Of a stretch of DNA of 64,000 nucleotides, positions 1 through 9,381 are shown piece by piece. The notes below the pieces were generated by a model. The model was not told the origin of the DNA, did not search any database, and was given only the letters and a program-made list of their open reading frames with translations. Made by a program: the position numbers and the translations under genes. Positions within the stretch are counted from its first letter, which is position 1. Every line of letters starts with the position of its first letter. The stretch is from an uncultured Lachnospiraceae bacterium (lineage in GTDB: Bacteria; Bacillota; Clostridia; Lachnospirales; Lachnospiraceae), in contig CAJURF010000002.1 of NCBI GenBank assembly GCA_910588825.1, positions 1-64,000 of the forward strand, read 5' to 3'.

Positions 1-480
1 AAAAGAATAAGTCTATAGCCTGTTTTGATTGGCTATACACTTATTATACGAGGAGTATTCCTGGTGGACAGAATAGCGGCAAATCTAATGAAAAAGCTGG
101 GAAACGGCGGCTCCATCATCAATACGGCGTCCATGTCAGGCCATATTATCAACAAAGGAAGCCGGCAGGATATGAGCAGGCATATGACTGCTTATGCATC
201 GGCAAAGGCAGGAGTGATTCAGCTGACAAAATCAATTGCAGTCAGCTATGCGGCGGATGGAATCCGGTGTAACAGCATCAGTCCGGGGATGGTTTTGTCA
301 GGACTTCACGACCATATGGATATGGAAGCACTGGAAAGATATGTGGAGGAATGTGTACCCATGAACCGTTTTGCCTCTCTGGATGAAATGATGGGGATTG
401 TGGTTTATTTAGCTTCTGATTTGTCCTCCTATGCAACTGGCAGTGATTTTGTCATAGACGGCGGAGTGACAATCTGGTAA
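1..480 (+). pseudogene. SDR-family dehydrogenase, C-terminal part, frameshifted and cut by window edge
   Basis: The frame open from about 49 to 480 encodes the C-terminal half of a classical short-chain dehydrogenase: the INTAS strand, the catalytic Y-A-S-A-K tetrad, the RCNSISPG stretch and the terminal DGG. This frame carries a TAG stop at 16-18. Frame 3 (from position 3) instead reads a plausible SDR helix ending in FDWLYT and runs into the good frame near 45-50, as if one base had been inserted. Either the gene is broken or this is a sequence error. Upstream sequence is missing. It sits 12 bases before a zinc dehydrogenase and probably belonged to the same operon. Confidence 0.6.
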
Positions 481-492
481 GGGGGGAAGATT

Positions 493-1530
493 ATGAAAGC
501 AGTAATGCTGGTAAAGGCGTATGACCCGGTCACGAAGGAACTGGGGGAAATTCAATGCTGTCAGGTGAAAAAGCCGGAGCTTGTCCATGAGGACGATGTA
601 CTTATCAAAGTGGCGTATGCCTCTGTCTGTGGCTCGGACCCCCATTTGCTGGAGGGGATGTTTGACCTGCCCATACCATCTCCCTGCGGACATGAACTGT
701 CCGGCACAGTGGAAGCTCTGGGAAAGGGAGCTGTGCGCAAGGGACTGAAAATCGGGGATAAAGTTACAGGGAATTTTTACAGGACATGCGGGGTATGCGA
801 GGACTGTCTCAGCGGAAAATCCCAGTTCTGTCAGAATGCTGTGGGCCATGGGGCAGCTCAGGCGGAATATATTGTCTGGCGGGAAGACCAGGTTTATGTG
901 CTGCCAAAGGGGGTAGGACTTCTGGAGGCGTCCCTGGCAGAGCCTTTTAATATTGCGGTTCGGGCCGTAGAGCTCTCAGGCATCCGTATCGGTCAGCACG
1001 CAGCAGTGTCTGGAGGCGGCGGAATCGGCCTTATGGCGGCACAGCTCTTGAAAAAAGCCGGGGCGGGACGTGTGACTGTGCTGGAGCCGGTGGATTCTAA
1101 GCGGCAGAGGGCCATAGAGATGGGGGCGGACTATGTACTGAATCCCCTGGATGATAACATTCAGGAGCAGGTGGAAGAACTGACCAGGGGAAAGGGATTT
1201 GATGTGCTCATAGAGTCTTCCGGAAATGGGGCGGCGGCGAAAAAGGCTTTGGACTTTGCAGGCCGGGGCGGGTGTGCAGTGTTCATGTCCATGTACCCGA
1301 AAGATTATGAGATGGGCATCAATCTGTTGGAATACTGTTATCGAAAAGAATTGAGAATTCAGGGAATGTATCTGGCCCAGGAATCTTTTCAGCGGGCGGT
1401 GAATATGCTGCCCCAGATGAATTTTAAACCTGTAATAGAAAAAATCTATGCATTGGATGAATGTAAACAGGCATATGAAGACCAGAAATCAGGAAAATAC
1501 GCAAAGCTGGTATTTGACTGCAGCAGATAA
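493..1530 (+). CDS. zinc-dependent medium-chain alcohol/polyol dehydrogenase
   Basis: A 345-residue MDR-family oxidoreductase of the sorbitol/threonine dehydrogenase type. The N-terminal GroES-like domain has the catalytic zinc ligands in CGSD and GHE, and a four-cysteine structural zinc loop (C-G-V-C-E-D-C and a later C) near residues 95-115. The Rossmann domain carries GGGGIGLMA. The ATG at 493 follows a GGGGGGAAG ribosome site. It lies between two SDR genes and upstream of a sugar-type ABC transporter, so a role in oxidising an imported polyol or sugar with NAD(P) is likely. The exact substrate cannot be read from the sequence. Confidence 0.85.
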   Translation: MKAVMLVKAYDPVTKELGEIQCCQVKKPELVHEDDVLIKVAYASVCGSDPHLLEGMFDLPIPSPCGHELSGTVEALGKGAVRKGLKIGDKVTGNFYRTCGVCEDCLSGKSQFCQNAVGHGAAQAEYIVWREDQVYVLPKGVGLLEASLAEPFNIAVRAVELSGIRIGQHAAVSGGGGIGLMAAQLLKKAGAGRVTVLEPVDSKRQRAIEMGADYVLNPLDDNIQEQVEELTRGKGFDVLIESSGNGAAAKKALDFAGRGGCAVFMSMYPKDYEMGINLLEYCYRKELRIQGMYLAQESFQRAVNMLPQMNFKPVIEKIYALDECKQAYEDQKSGKYAKLVFDCSR

Positions 1531-1553
1531 ATGGGAAAACAAAAGGCGGACAG

Positions 1554-2351
1554 ATGATTAAAAATATGGAACATGCCTTTTCCCTGCAGGGAAAAACGGC
1601 ACTGATCACAGGAGGAAACAGAGGGATCGGCAGGGGCATTGCCCAGGCCATGGCACAGAGCGGGGCGGATACAGCCATTATGTGCAGGAAAGAAAAAGAG
1701 GCCCTGGAAACGCTGGAAGAATTGAAAACTTATGGGGGAAGCCATAGATTTTACCCAGGGGATGTAACCAGTCCAAAAGACGCGAAGCATGTGGTCAGCC
1801 AGATGGCTGGTGACTACGGAAAAATAGATATTCTGGTAAATTGTGCGGGCATAGCCAGTCCCTATGATCCCATGAGTGAAGACGAAGACTTAAGTGGATG
1901 GTATCGTGTGCTTGATGTGGATTTGAATGGAAGCTTTCTCATGTGCCACTATGCGGGGCTTTTAATGAGACAGCAGGAGAGAGGAAGGATCATCAATATT
2001 ACTTCCAATTCATCCAGAATCGTGAATATACCCCAGAAAAGCTGCTCGTATAACGCGGCGAAAGCGGCCTGTGACCGTCTGACCAAATGTCTGGCATATG
2101 AGTGGGCCCAGTATGGAATCCGGGTGAATGCCATTGCTCCAGGCTATACAGAATCAGAGCTGGTCACAGGAGTGAAAGATGAGGGGGAGACAAAAGGATG
2201 GGTGGATTACTGGAAGCGCCAGACGCCCACGGGGCGGTTTAACCAGCCCATTGAAATCGGCGCCGCGGCAGTCTTTTTGGCCAGTGAAGCGGCTGAGCAG
2301 ATTACAGGTGCTGTCCTGACCATTGACGGGGGGTATATGCTGGCCAGATAG
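1554..2351 (+). CDS. SDR-family NAD(P)-dependent oxidoreductase
   Basis: A complete 265-residue classical short-chain dehydrogenase. The cofactor motif TGGNRGIG lies near residue 19, NCAG near residue 95, and the catalytic Y-N-A-A-K near 164; it ends with the usual DGGYM. It resembles gluconate 5-dehydrogenase or 3-oxoacyl reductase-like sugar dehydrogenases. It begins 23 bases after the zinc dehydrogenase and ends 11 bases before the ABC ATPase, so the genes are surely cotranscribed. An ATG at 1566 is an alternative start. Confidence 0.82.
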   Translation: MIKNMEHAFSLQGKTALITGGNRGIGRGIAQAMAQSGADTAIMCRKEKEALETLEELKTYGGSHRFYPGDVTSPKDAKHVVSQMAGDYGKIDILVNCAGIASPYDPMSEDEDLSGWYRVLDVDLNGSFLMCHYAGLLMRQQERGRIINITSNSSRIVNIPQKSCSYNAAKAACDRLTKCLAYEWAQYGIRVNAIAPGYTESELVTGVKDEGETKGWVDYWKRQTPTGRFNQPIEIGAAAVFLASEAAEQITGAVLTIDGGYMLAR

Positions 2352-2362
2352 GAGGAAGATCT

Positions 2363-3862
2363 ATGGGTGAGCAGCAGTATCAAGTGGAAATGCGCAATAT
2401 TAAAAAGAGTTTTGGGGGTGTGAAAGCGCTGGACGGCGTGTCTCTCCAGGTGAAAAAAGGGGAGATCCATGCTCTCATGGGGGAAAATGGAGCAGGAAAA
2501 TCAACGATTATGAAAATTCTTGCAGGGTCTCTGCAAAAGGACGACGGGGAGATTTTCATAGACGGGAAGGCAGTGGATATCAAAAGCCCGGGCGAGGGAA
2601 TGAGACAGGGAATATCCATTATCTATCAGGAGTTGATGCTTGTCCCTGATTTAACTGTTGCGGAAAATATTTTTATAGACAGTCTGAATAAAGAATATAA
2701 AGTGATTGACTGGAAGAAGCTGAAAGTCCGGGCCCAGGAGTATTTGGACGAGATCGGTTTTTCCCATATCAAAGCGTCGGATGAAGTCTCTGGTTTGACA
2801 GTAGCATATCAGCAGGTGGTGGAAATATGCAAGGCATTGTCGAGAAATGCTTCTGTGCTGATTTTAGATGAGCCCACATCTGTACTGTCCAGCAAAGAAG
2901 TGGCATATTTGTTTAAATTGCTGCGGAATCTGAGGCAGCAGGGAGTGGCTGTTATCTATATCTCCCACAGATTAGATGAAGTTATGGATCTGTGCGACCG
3001 GGTGACCATTATGAGGGACGGCAGATATATTGCCACTGTAGACACTGGCAGCATTACCCAGAAAGAACTGGCGGATATGATGGTTGGCCGGGCCTTGCAG
3101 GACTATTATCCAGAAAGAAATGTGGAAATAGGGGAAGTGAATTTTGAGGTAAAAAACATCTGCCGGGGCCGGATGGTACGGGACATTTCTTTCCAGGTGC
3201 GAAAGGGCGAGGTTCTCGGGATTAACGGTCTGGTAGGGGCCGGGAGAACAGAGGTAGTCAGAGCCATCTTTGGAGCAGATAAAAAAGAAAGGGGCCAGAT
3301 CTTTTTAGACGGGCGGGAAGTAACCATACGCTCTCCCAAAGACGCCATCCGAAACGGCATCGGCCTTTTGCCGGAAGACAGGAAAACCCAGGGAGTCTTG
3401 CTAGATCTTTCTATCCGGGACAACATTACCCTGGGATGTCTGAAACTATTTGTATCCATACTCGGGAAAATTAACAGAAAAAAGGAAACAGATTTCATCC
3501 ATGATATGGTCAGGCGTATGGCTATTAAGGCTGGGAATATTGAGAATAATGTGTCCAGTTTATCAGGAGGGAACCAGCAGAAAGTAGCCATTGCCAAGCT
3601 GCTGGCATCCAACTGTAAAGTATTGCTTCTGGATGAACCCACCCGGGGAGTGGACGTGGGTGCAAAGCGGGAGATTTATAAAATTATTAACGATTTTGCG
3701 GCCCAGGGTTACTCCATTGTCATGATATCTTCTGAGATGCCGGAAATTATCGGTATGTGCGACCGGGTTTTGGTGATGCGGGATGGAAGGGCTGCAGGTG
3801 AACTGGATAAGAAAGAGTGTTCGGAGAGTAACTTGATATCTTATTCTATGGGTGTTCAGTAG
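2363..3862 (+). CDS. sugar ABC transporter, tandem ATP-binding protein (RbsA/MglA type)
   Basis: A 499-residue protein with two fused ABC ATPase domains, as in RbsA and MglA. The first Walker A is GENGAGKST (residues 40-48), followed by Walker B LILDEPT. The second half has GLVGAGRTE instead of a normal Walker A, typical for the family, plus a clear LSGGNQQK signature and LLLDEPTRGVD. It energises uptake of a pentose, hexose or related polyol with the permease and receptor encoded immediately downstream. GGAGGAAGA precedes the ATG at good spacing. Confidence 0.93.
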   Translation: MGEQQYQVEMRNIKKSFGGVKALDGVSLQVKKGEIHALMGENGAGKSTIMKILAGSLQKDDGEIFIDGKAVDIKSPGEGMRQGISIIYQELMLVPDLTVAENIFIDSLNKEYKVIDWKKLKVRAQEYLDEIGFSHIKASDEVSGLTVAYQQVVEICKALSRNASVLILDEPTSVLSSKEVAYLFKLLRNLRQQGVAVIYISHRLDEVMDLCDRVTIMRDGRYIATVDTGSITQKELADMMVGRALQDYYPERNVEIGEVNFEVKNICRGRMVRDISFQVRKGEVLGINGLVGAGRTEVVRAIFGADKKERGQIFLDGREVTIRSPKDAIRNGIGLLPEDRKTQGVLLDLSIRDNITLGCLKLFVSILGKINRKKETDFIHDMVRRMAIKAGNIENNVSSLSGGNQQKVAIAKLLASNCKVLLLDEPTRGVDVGAKREIYKIINDFAAQGYSIVMISSEMPEIIGMCDRVLVMRDGRAAGELDKKECSESNLISYSMGVQ

Positions 3863-3872
3863 AGGGAGGAAA

Positions 3873-4865
3873 ATGGAAAAAATAAAGAAAACGGACTTAA
3901 AGGCATTCTTTGTCAGCAACAATGCTGTGATCATTTTTATTCTGCTGGTGGTGATTGCCAGCTGCATGTCTCCAAATTTTCTGTCCAGCAGAAATGTGAT
4001 GAATATTCTTCGGCAGCAGGTGCCCTATGTGCTGATTGGAATCGGCGCCATGCTGACTATTATGACAGGGGGCATTGACCTGTCCATCGGCGCCACGCTG
4101 GGAGTGGGCAGTGTGGTAATTGCGCTGGTTATCACAAAGTTTGGCATTATGTCTGTGGGGGGACTGTTTTTTGCGGTGTTTCTCACGGCACTGACAGGGG
4201 CTGTCATCGGACTGCTGAATGGTGTGTTGGTTGCTTATTTCAAAATGGCAGCTTTTATTGCTACATTGGCAGTTATGACAATCGGGCAGGGGATTGCGTA
4301 TATGTCCACCAATGGGCAGCCCATTCGTCTGGTCAGCGATGAATCCAGGGCAGTTGATGTTCTTGTGGAGTTTACCAAAAGCAAAGATCCCATTCTGGGT
4401 ATCCCCACAGTTGTCTATGTTGCTGTTGCGGTTATTTTGATTTTTTGTTTTGTCATTAAAAAGACTGCCTATGGAAGACTTCTGATTGCCTGCGGCAGTA
4501 ATGAGGCGGCAGTCAGGCTGTCTGGCATTCATGTAAACTTTTATAAAACATCAGCCTATGTCATCTGCGGCACCCTGAGCGCTCTGGCGGGGATTTTCGT
4601 CACCAGCCGTGCGTCGTCGGCAACCCCGGCCACGGTAAATGGCGGATATGAACTGGACGCCATCGCGGCGGTGGTTATCGGCGGGGCAAATCTGGAAGGC
4701 GGTAAAGCGTCTGTGGTAAACACTGTTATCGGTATCCTGATTATGGCGGTGATAGGGAATATCATGAACCTGATGAGTATTGCGGCATACCCACAGAAAG
4801 TGGTGAAAGGAATGATCATTATTGCCGCAGTGCTTCTGAAAGGTTTGGGAAATAAAAAGGAATAA
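3873..4865 (+). CDS. sugar ABC transporter permease (RbsC type)
   Basis: A 330-residue polytopic membrane protein of the ribose-type permease family. Hydrophobic segments span most of its length, with the family region GGIDLSIGATLGVGSV near residue 70 and a conserved AIAAVVIGGANLEGGKASV loop piece near residue 267. The ATG at 3873 has GGGAGG just upstream and is preferred to an in-frame GTG at 3852, which would overlap the ATPase gene. It forms the membrane channel for the adjacent ATPase and lipoprotein receptor. Confidence 0.9.
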   Translation: MEKIKKTDLKAFFVSNNAVIIFILLVVIASCMSPNFLSSRNVMNILRQQVPYVLIGIGAMLTIMTGGIDLSIGATLGVGSVVIALVITKFGIMSVGGLFFAVFLTALTGAVIGLLNGVLVAYFKMAAFIATLAVMTIGQGIAYMSTNGQPIRLVSDESRAVDVLVEFTKSKDPILGIPTVVYVAVAVILIFCFVIKKTAYGRLLIACGSNEAAVRLSGIHVNFYKTSAYVICGTLSALAGIFVTSRASSATPATVNGGYELDAIAAVVIGGANLEGGKASVVNTVIGILIMAVIGNIMNLMSIAAYPQKVVKGMIIIAAVLLKGLGNKKE

Positions 4866-4886
4866 AAAAGAAAAGGAGAACACAGT

Positions 4887-6254
4887 ATGAAGAAGAAAAC
4901 AGTGAGCAGGATTTTGGCGGTTATGTTATCGGCAGGTTTGATGTTTGCCATGGCAGGATGCGGCGGGGGAGCAAAAGACTCCGCAGACAACTCAGGCAAA
5001 GCGGAAGAACAGACAAGCCAGGCAGAGGAGACAAAAGCAGAAGAAACAGAAGAAGCAGGGGAGGGGGAAGACAATTCAAAAAGCGGACTGCATGAGGTTT
5101 ATACGCTGAAGGAGAGAAATGCCATGAGCGGATTAACTTCTCCGGATATGGAAGACCGGTCAGGGATTGAGAAAGCACTTCCAACGGAAGAAAAAGATGG
5201 TTTAAAAATCGGACTGTCTATGGGACAGATGGGAAGCGATTTCTTTACCGCTATGGTTGACAGCGCACAGGATGCCTGTGACTCCTATGGCTATGACCTG
5301 GTGATCTTAAATGCGGACAGCAATATATCCACCCAGAGTGCAGATGTGGAATCCCTGATTACCATGGGGGTAGATGCCATTATTCTCAATCCCATGGATG
5401 TGACGGCATCTGCGGCGGATGTACAAAACGCAGTGGACGCTGGAATTCCAGTGATTGGTGTGGGAGTGGATTATCCTTCGGACGTTCCGGTTGTCACATC
5501 CATTCTCGCCAATAATTACTTTGGGGGATGGTACACTGGGCTGTACGCAGGGGAATATTTTGAGGGAAAACATCTCACTTCAGCGGCCTTGCTGGGGATG
5601 ATGGGGCACACCATTGATGAAAGCCGTATCAATGGCATGATAGCGGGAATTATTTATACGCGGGCCCAGCAAAATGGAGAACCCTTTGACTCACAAGAAG
5701 ACGCATATCTGGAAGCAAATGAAATGTTTAATGAGCTGCGGGACAAAGGAAGTATGCACAGTAAAAAGTGGGATTTTGATATTGTGGCACAGGGAGAAGG
5801 TCTGTGGACCATTGAAGGTGGATTATCTGCGGCAGAAGATATCATTGCGGGAAATCCGGATTTGAACCTGTTTTTAAGCAGCACGGATTCCATGGGTCAG
5901 GGAGCTGTCACAGCCATTGAGGGGGCCGGTCTGACTCCTGGAGAAGATATTTATGTGGCATGCGGAGCAGACGGAAGCCAGCCGGTGTTCAAACTGTTGG
6001 AGTCAGACAGCATACTGGTAACCGGATATAACAGCCCCAACTTAAATGGAGCAGCGCCGATTGACCTGTTACATATGATTTTTGAAGAAGGATATGACGC
6101 CAATAATCTTCCGGCAGCGTCGGATCTTCCCAATGCTTCTATTTCCAAAGAAAACTGGAAAGATTACCATGACCCGGACCTGATGTATTGTAAGATTCTC
6201 CCCTTTGAGTTTAAGACAATTGATCAGATACGTGCTGATGCAGGTTTGGATTAG
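4887..6254 (+). CDS. sugar ABC transporter substrate-binding lipoprotein
   Basis: A 455-residue extracellular receptor. The signal peptide ends in a lipobox (AMAGC, Cys near residue 26), followed by a low-complexity acidic linker rich in E, A and K (residues 30-65) that would hold the domain off the membrane. The main part is a periplasmic-binding-protein I fold of the ribose/xylose type, with the VDAIILNPMD strand near residue 162 and ACGADGSQP near 357. It is longer than RbsB (about 300 residues), partly from the linker and from an insertion around residues 250-290. It delivers substrate to the permease encoded just upstream. Confidence 0.9.
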   Translation: MKKKTVSRILAVMLSAGLMFAMAGCGGGAKDSADNSGKAEEQTSQAEETKAEETEEAGEGEDNSKSGLHEVYTLKERNAMSGLTSPDMEDRSGIEKALPTEEKDGLKIGLSMGQMGSDFFTAMVDSAQDACDSYGYDLVILNADSNISTQSADVESLITMGVDAIILNPMDVTASAADVQNAVDAGIPVIGVGVDYPSDVPVVTSILANNYFGGWYTGLYAGEYFEGKHLTSAALLGMMGHTIDESRINGMIAGIIYTRAQQNGEPFDSQEDAYLEANEMFNELRDKGSMHSKKWDFDIVAQGEGLWTIEGGLSAAEDIIAGNPDLNLFLSSTDSMGQGAVTAIEGAGLTPGEDIYVACGADGSQPVFKLLESDSILVTGYNSPNLNGAAPIDLLHMIFEEGYDANNLPAASDLPNASISKENWKDYHDPDLMYCKILPFEFKTIDQIRADAGLD

Positions 6255-6266
6255 AAGCGTAGTGAC

Positions 6267-6290
6267 AAAGGCTGCAAAAAGCAGCCTTTT
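6267..6290 (+). terminator. intrinsic terminator after the receptor gene
   Basis: AAAGGCTGC (6267-6275) pairs with GCAGCCTTT (6281-6289) around an AAAAA loop and is followed by a short T-run. Since a related dehydrogenase gene starts 31 bases later, it may act as a partial terminator that sets transporter against enzyme levels. Confidence 0.7.
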
Positions 6291-6320
6291 ATCTTCCAAA
6301 GATGAAGGGGGCAAAAAGCG

Positions 6321-7322
6321 ATGAAGAAAGTTTTTTATGCCAGTGGGAACCAGATAGAGGTCAGAGAGGTGGAGGAACCCCATCCAGGGCCGGGACAAGT
6401 GAAAATTAAAACAGCGTACGCAGCTTTATGCGCCACGGATGTGCATATGGTGACCATGGGGGTATTGGGGGCAAAGCCTGGGATTCCACTGGGGCATGAG
6501 GCATCCGGCACCATTGTGGAGCTGGGAGAACATACACAGGAGTATGGTTTTCGCGTGGGGGACAAGGTGGTAACAGCTCCCACCAGTGTGTGCGGAAAAT
6601 GTCCCATGTGCAAAAAGGGCATGCCCCAGTATTGTGACAATGCTGTGCCCATAGGTGCATTTAGTGAATATATGGTAACAGATATCAGCGCAGTATATCA
6701 AATACCAAAAAACGCGGATATGCAGAAATACGCCCTGACAGAACCGGCTGTGTGCACAGTGCGGGCAATGGATCTGGCAGGCATCCGCCATGGAGATACT
6801 GTGTTAGTTTCAGGCGTGGGGGGAATTGGGTCCATTCTTTTGTCAATGATTGTTCTTTCCGGGGCCTCCAGGATTACGGCTGTTGACCCTGTGCCAGAGA
6901 AACGGCAGCTTGCCCGGGAACTGGGAGCGTCATATGTGGTGGACCCTTTTCGGGAAAATGTGCAGAAAACAGCACAAGAGATCACCGAAGGCCAGGGGTT
7001 TGACCATGTGTTCGAGGTCTCCGGGGTCCCGTCCGCAGCGGATGTATGTCTGGAGGTTGTGGGACATTGCGGGAAAGTGACGTATTTTGCGGTATTTCCG
7101 CCGGATTATGAAATGTCCTTGAATCTTTATCAGCTGTATATGAAAGAGGCGTCCATTCAGACCGTATTTACCAGCCATCCCATTTTCCCCCGTGCCATCC
7201 GGCTGATGGAGCGTATCCACACAGAAAAAATAATTGGGAAGGTGATGCCGCTGGAGCGGGCAGTGGAAGCCTTTGAACTGTTTCATAAATCTATATACCC
7301 CAAAATATTACTGAAATGTTAG
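6321..7322 (+). CDS. zinc-dependent medium-chain dehydrogenase
   Basis: A 333-residue MDR-family dehydrogenase related to the one at 493-1530 but clearly diverged. The catalytic zinc residues are visible in LCATDVH and GHEASG, a structural zinc loop in CGKCPMCKKG and a following C, and the Rossmann motif in SGVGGIGS. A GGGGG ribosome site precedes the ATG. It is 12 bases upstream of the transketolase genes and probably oxidises an intermediate of the same sugar or polyol route. The substrate is unknown. Confidence 0.83.
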   Translation: MKKVFYASGNQIEVREVEEPHPGPGQVKIKTAYAALCATDVHMVTMGVLGAKPGIPLGHEASGTIVELGEHTQEYGFRVGDKVVTAPTSVCGKCPMCKKGMPQYCDNAVPIGAFSEYMVTDISAVYQIPKNADMQKYALTEPAVCTVRAMDLAGIRHGDTVLVSGVGGIGSILLSMIVLSGASRITAVDPVPEKRQLARELGASYVVDPFRENVQKTAQEITEGQGFDHVFEVSGVPSAADVCLEVVGHCGKVTYFAVFPPDYEMSLNLYQLYMKEASIQTVFTSHPIFPRAIRLMERIHTEKIIGKVMPLERAVEAFELFHKSIYPKILLKC

Positions 7323-7334
7323 GAGGAGAAAAGA

Positions 7335-8201
7335 ATGGCTGACAGGCAGATAGTAAAAGAGTTAGAAGAAAAAGCATATCAGATGCGGGTAAATCTGATC
7401 ACATTGTGCGGTACATTTGAAGGCTCTGTCCATATAGGAGGAGACCTGTCCATGACGGACATGATGATTGCATGGTATCACTATGGACTGCACGTTGATC
7501 CAAAGGATATACAGATGCCGTCCCGTGACCGCTTTGTACTCAGCAAAGGCCATGGAGCAGTGGGCATGTATATTGCCATGGCCCTTAAGGGATTTTTTGA
7601 CTTTGACGAGATTTTAAAGACTTACGGAAAACTTGGCAGTGCGTATGGGATGCATCCGTGTAAAGTGAATCTTCCCGGGGTTGAGACATCTTCCGGTTCC
7701 CTGGGGCACGGCCTGCCCATTGCCTGCGGTATGGCTTACTGGGCAAAAGTTCAGGAACAGAAACACAGGGTGGTAGTCCTGCTGGGGGACGGAGAAAGCC
7801 AGGAGGGTTCCAACTGGGAGGCTGCACTGGCGGCTCATCAGTATAAGCTGGGGAACCTGGTTGCTGTGGTGGACCGTAACCGGCTTCAGCTGGACGATTT
7901 CACAGAAAATATGATGAGTATGGAGCCTTATGCGGATAAATGGAAGGCTTTTGGATGGAATGTGGTGGAAGTGGACGGCCATGATATGGGAGCCCTTGTG
8001 GATGCCATTGATAACCTGCCGCCTGTTTCTTCAGATGTGCCCACAGTTATGATCGGCAATACGGTTAAAGGAAAAGGGGTATCTTTTATGGAAAATAACC
8101 CAGACTGGCACGCCGGTTCTGTGAGTCCGGAGGATATGAAGAAAGCCATTGACGAGATAGAGGAAGAGTACACGAAAAGGAGGGAAGGCGAATGGGCGTA
8201 A
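7335..8201 (+). CDS. transketolase, N-terminal (thiamine diphosphate-binding) subunit
   Basis: A 288-residue protein matching the N-terminal third of transketolase. It has the SKGHGAVGMY motif, SLGHGLPIACGMA, and the thiamine diphosphate/magnesium motif GDGESQEGSNWEA with a later DRNRLQLDD. AGGAGG lies upstream of the ATG. Many Clostridia encode transketolase as two chains. The second chain overlaps this gene by 10 bases. Together they would move a two-carbon ketol unit, here probably for a dedicated sugar pathway rather than the central pentose pathway. Confidence 0.9.
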   Translation: MADRQIVKELEEKAYQMRVNLITLCGTFEGSVHIGGDLSMTDMMIAWYHYGLHVDPKDIQMPSRDRFVLSKGHGAVGMYIAMALKGFFDFDEILKTYGKLGSAYGMHPCKVNLPGVETSSGSLGHGLPIACGMAYWAKVQEQKHRVVVLLGDGESQEGSNWEAALAAHQYKLGNLVAVVDRNRLQLDDFTENMMSMEPYADKWKAFGWNVVEVDGHDMGALVDAIDNLPPVSSDVPTVMIGNTVKGKGVSFMENNPDWHAGSVSPEDMKKAIDEIEEEYTKRREGEWA

Positions 8202-9154
8202 CGTTTAATTTTGGTGAATTTGCCGCTTCCAGAACGATCTGCGGCGATACTTTACAGGAGATGGGCACTAGAAATGAGAAAATTTACGTGATGACTGCGG
8301 ATTTGATGCGCACATGCAGTGTGAAAGGGTGTAAAGCTTCATTTCCCAAACGGTTTATTAATGTGGGAATCGCGGAGCAGAATATGTTTGGGATGGCTGC
8401 AGGGCTGGCACTGGAGGGAAATATTCCTTATATCACTACCATGGCTACTTTCGCATCTATGCGTGCCTGTGAACAGCTGCGTACGGATATCTGTTATCAG
8501 AATCTTCCGGTGCGGATAGTGGCAACCAATGCAGGCCTCACCTCAACAGGCGGTGCAACCCATAATGCCATGGAGGATATGGGGGTGCTTCGTTCCATGG
8601 CAAATCTTACCATTATAGTTCCGGGAGATCCCAATATTGCAAAGGATATTCTGCTGGCGACAGAAAATTATCCCGGCCCGGTGTATATCCGTCTGGCCCG
8701 GGGCAAGGGAGAGCCCATTGTATACCAGCCAGGGGAAGTAGACTATCAGGTGGGAAAAGCCATTGAGACACGGCAGGGAAAAGACGCGGTGATCATTGCC
8801 TGCGGAGTGATGGTATCCCAGGCGGTAGACGCGGCCAATATTCTGGAAAAGGAAGGCATGTCTGTGGCTGTGCTGGATATGCATACCATAAAACCTATTG
8901 ATGAGGAAGCTGTTAAAAAAGCCGCCAGGGATACAGGGGTGATTTTGACGCTGGAAGACCATTATACCATTGGCGGTTTGGGAAGTGCTGTGGCGGAAGT
9001 GATTGCAGACGGGAATCTGGATTGTAAATTTAAGCGTATGGGCATTCCACAGCTGTTCCCTGGATTTGGAGATGGGCCTGAGCTATATGATAAATATGGT
9101 TTTGGGCTGGATGGGACTGTGGATACACTGCGTGATATGATAAGAAATTCGTAA
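8192..9154 (+). CDS. transketolase, C-terminal (pyrimidine-binding) subunit
   Basis: A 320-residue partner to the preceding gene. It carries the pyrimidine-binding domain with the catalytic glutamate region NVGIAEQNMFGMAAG near residue 52 and the C-terminal transketolase domain with LEDHYTIGGLGSAVAE near residue 247. The ATG lies inside the end of the N-terminal subunit gene, pointing to translational coupling and equal synthesis of both chains. It ends the first catabolic operon: the next gene starts 227 bases later, after a possible new promoter. Confidence 0.9.
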   Translation: MGVTFNFGEFAASRTICGDTLQEMGTRNEKIYVMTADLMRTCSVKGCKASFPKRFINVGIAEQNMFGMAAGLALEGNIPYITTMATFASMRACEQLRTDICYQNLPVRIVATNAGLTSTGGATHNAMEDMGVLRSMANLTIIVPGDPNIAKDILLATENYPGPVYIRLARGKGEPIVYQPGEVDYQVGKAIETRQGKDAVIIACGVMVSQAVDAANILEKEGMSVAVLDMHTIKPIDEEAVKKAARDTGVILTLEDHYTIGGLGSAVAEVIADGNLDCKFKRMGIPQLFPGFGDGPELYDKYGFGLDGTVDTLRDMIRNS

Positions 9155-9218
9155 TGTTCGTACTTTTACAGGGATTAACAGGATTCTTTTTCGGAATAGA
9201 AGGCTGATGTTATTGGAA

Positions 9219-9248
9219 TTGCCTGATATAAAAGAAAAATAGTATGAT
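9219..9248 (+). promoter_or_regulatory. possible sigma-70 promoter for the UbiD cluster
   Basis: TTGCCT (9219-9224) and TATGAT (9243-9248) are separated by 18 bases in the 227-base gap between the transketolase genes and the UGSC-like gene. This is a reasonable but not strong match. No clear terminator was seen in the gap. Confidence 0.35.
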
Positions 9249-9381
9249 TTATACAGAATAACATATAAAGAGCTGAATGGGAATAACGTGTGACAGCTGC
9301 GCTGGATTTTTCTTCGGGAGTGTCAGCCAGATGGCATAGATTATATTCATACAGTTCCTGAGAAAGGAGAGAATCAAAAAA

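Noticed and set aside
5030..5090. Repetitive GAA/GCA-rich stretch considered as a repeat element
   Set aside because: It encodes the acidic linker of the receptor lipoprotein and is in frame.
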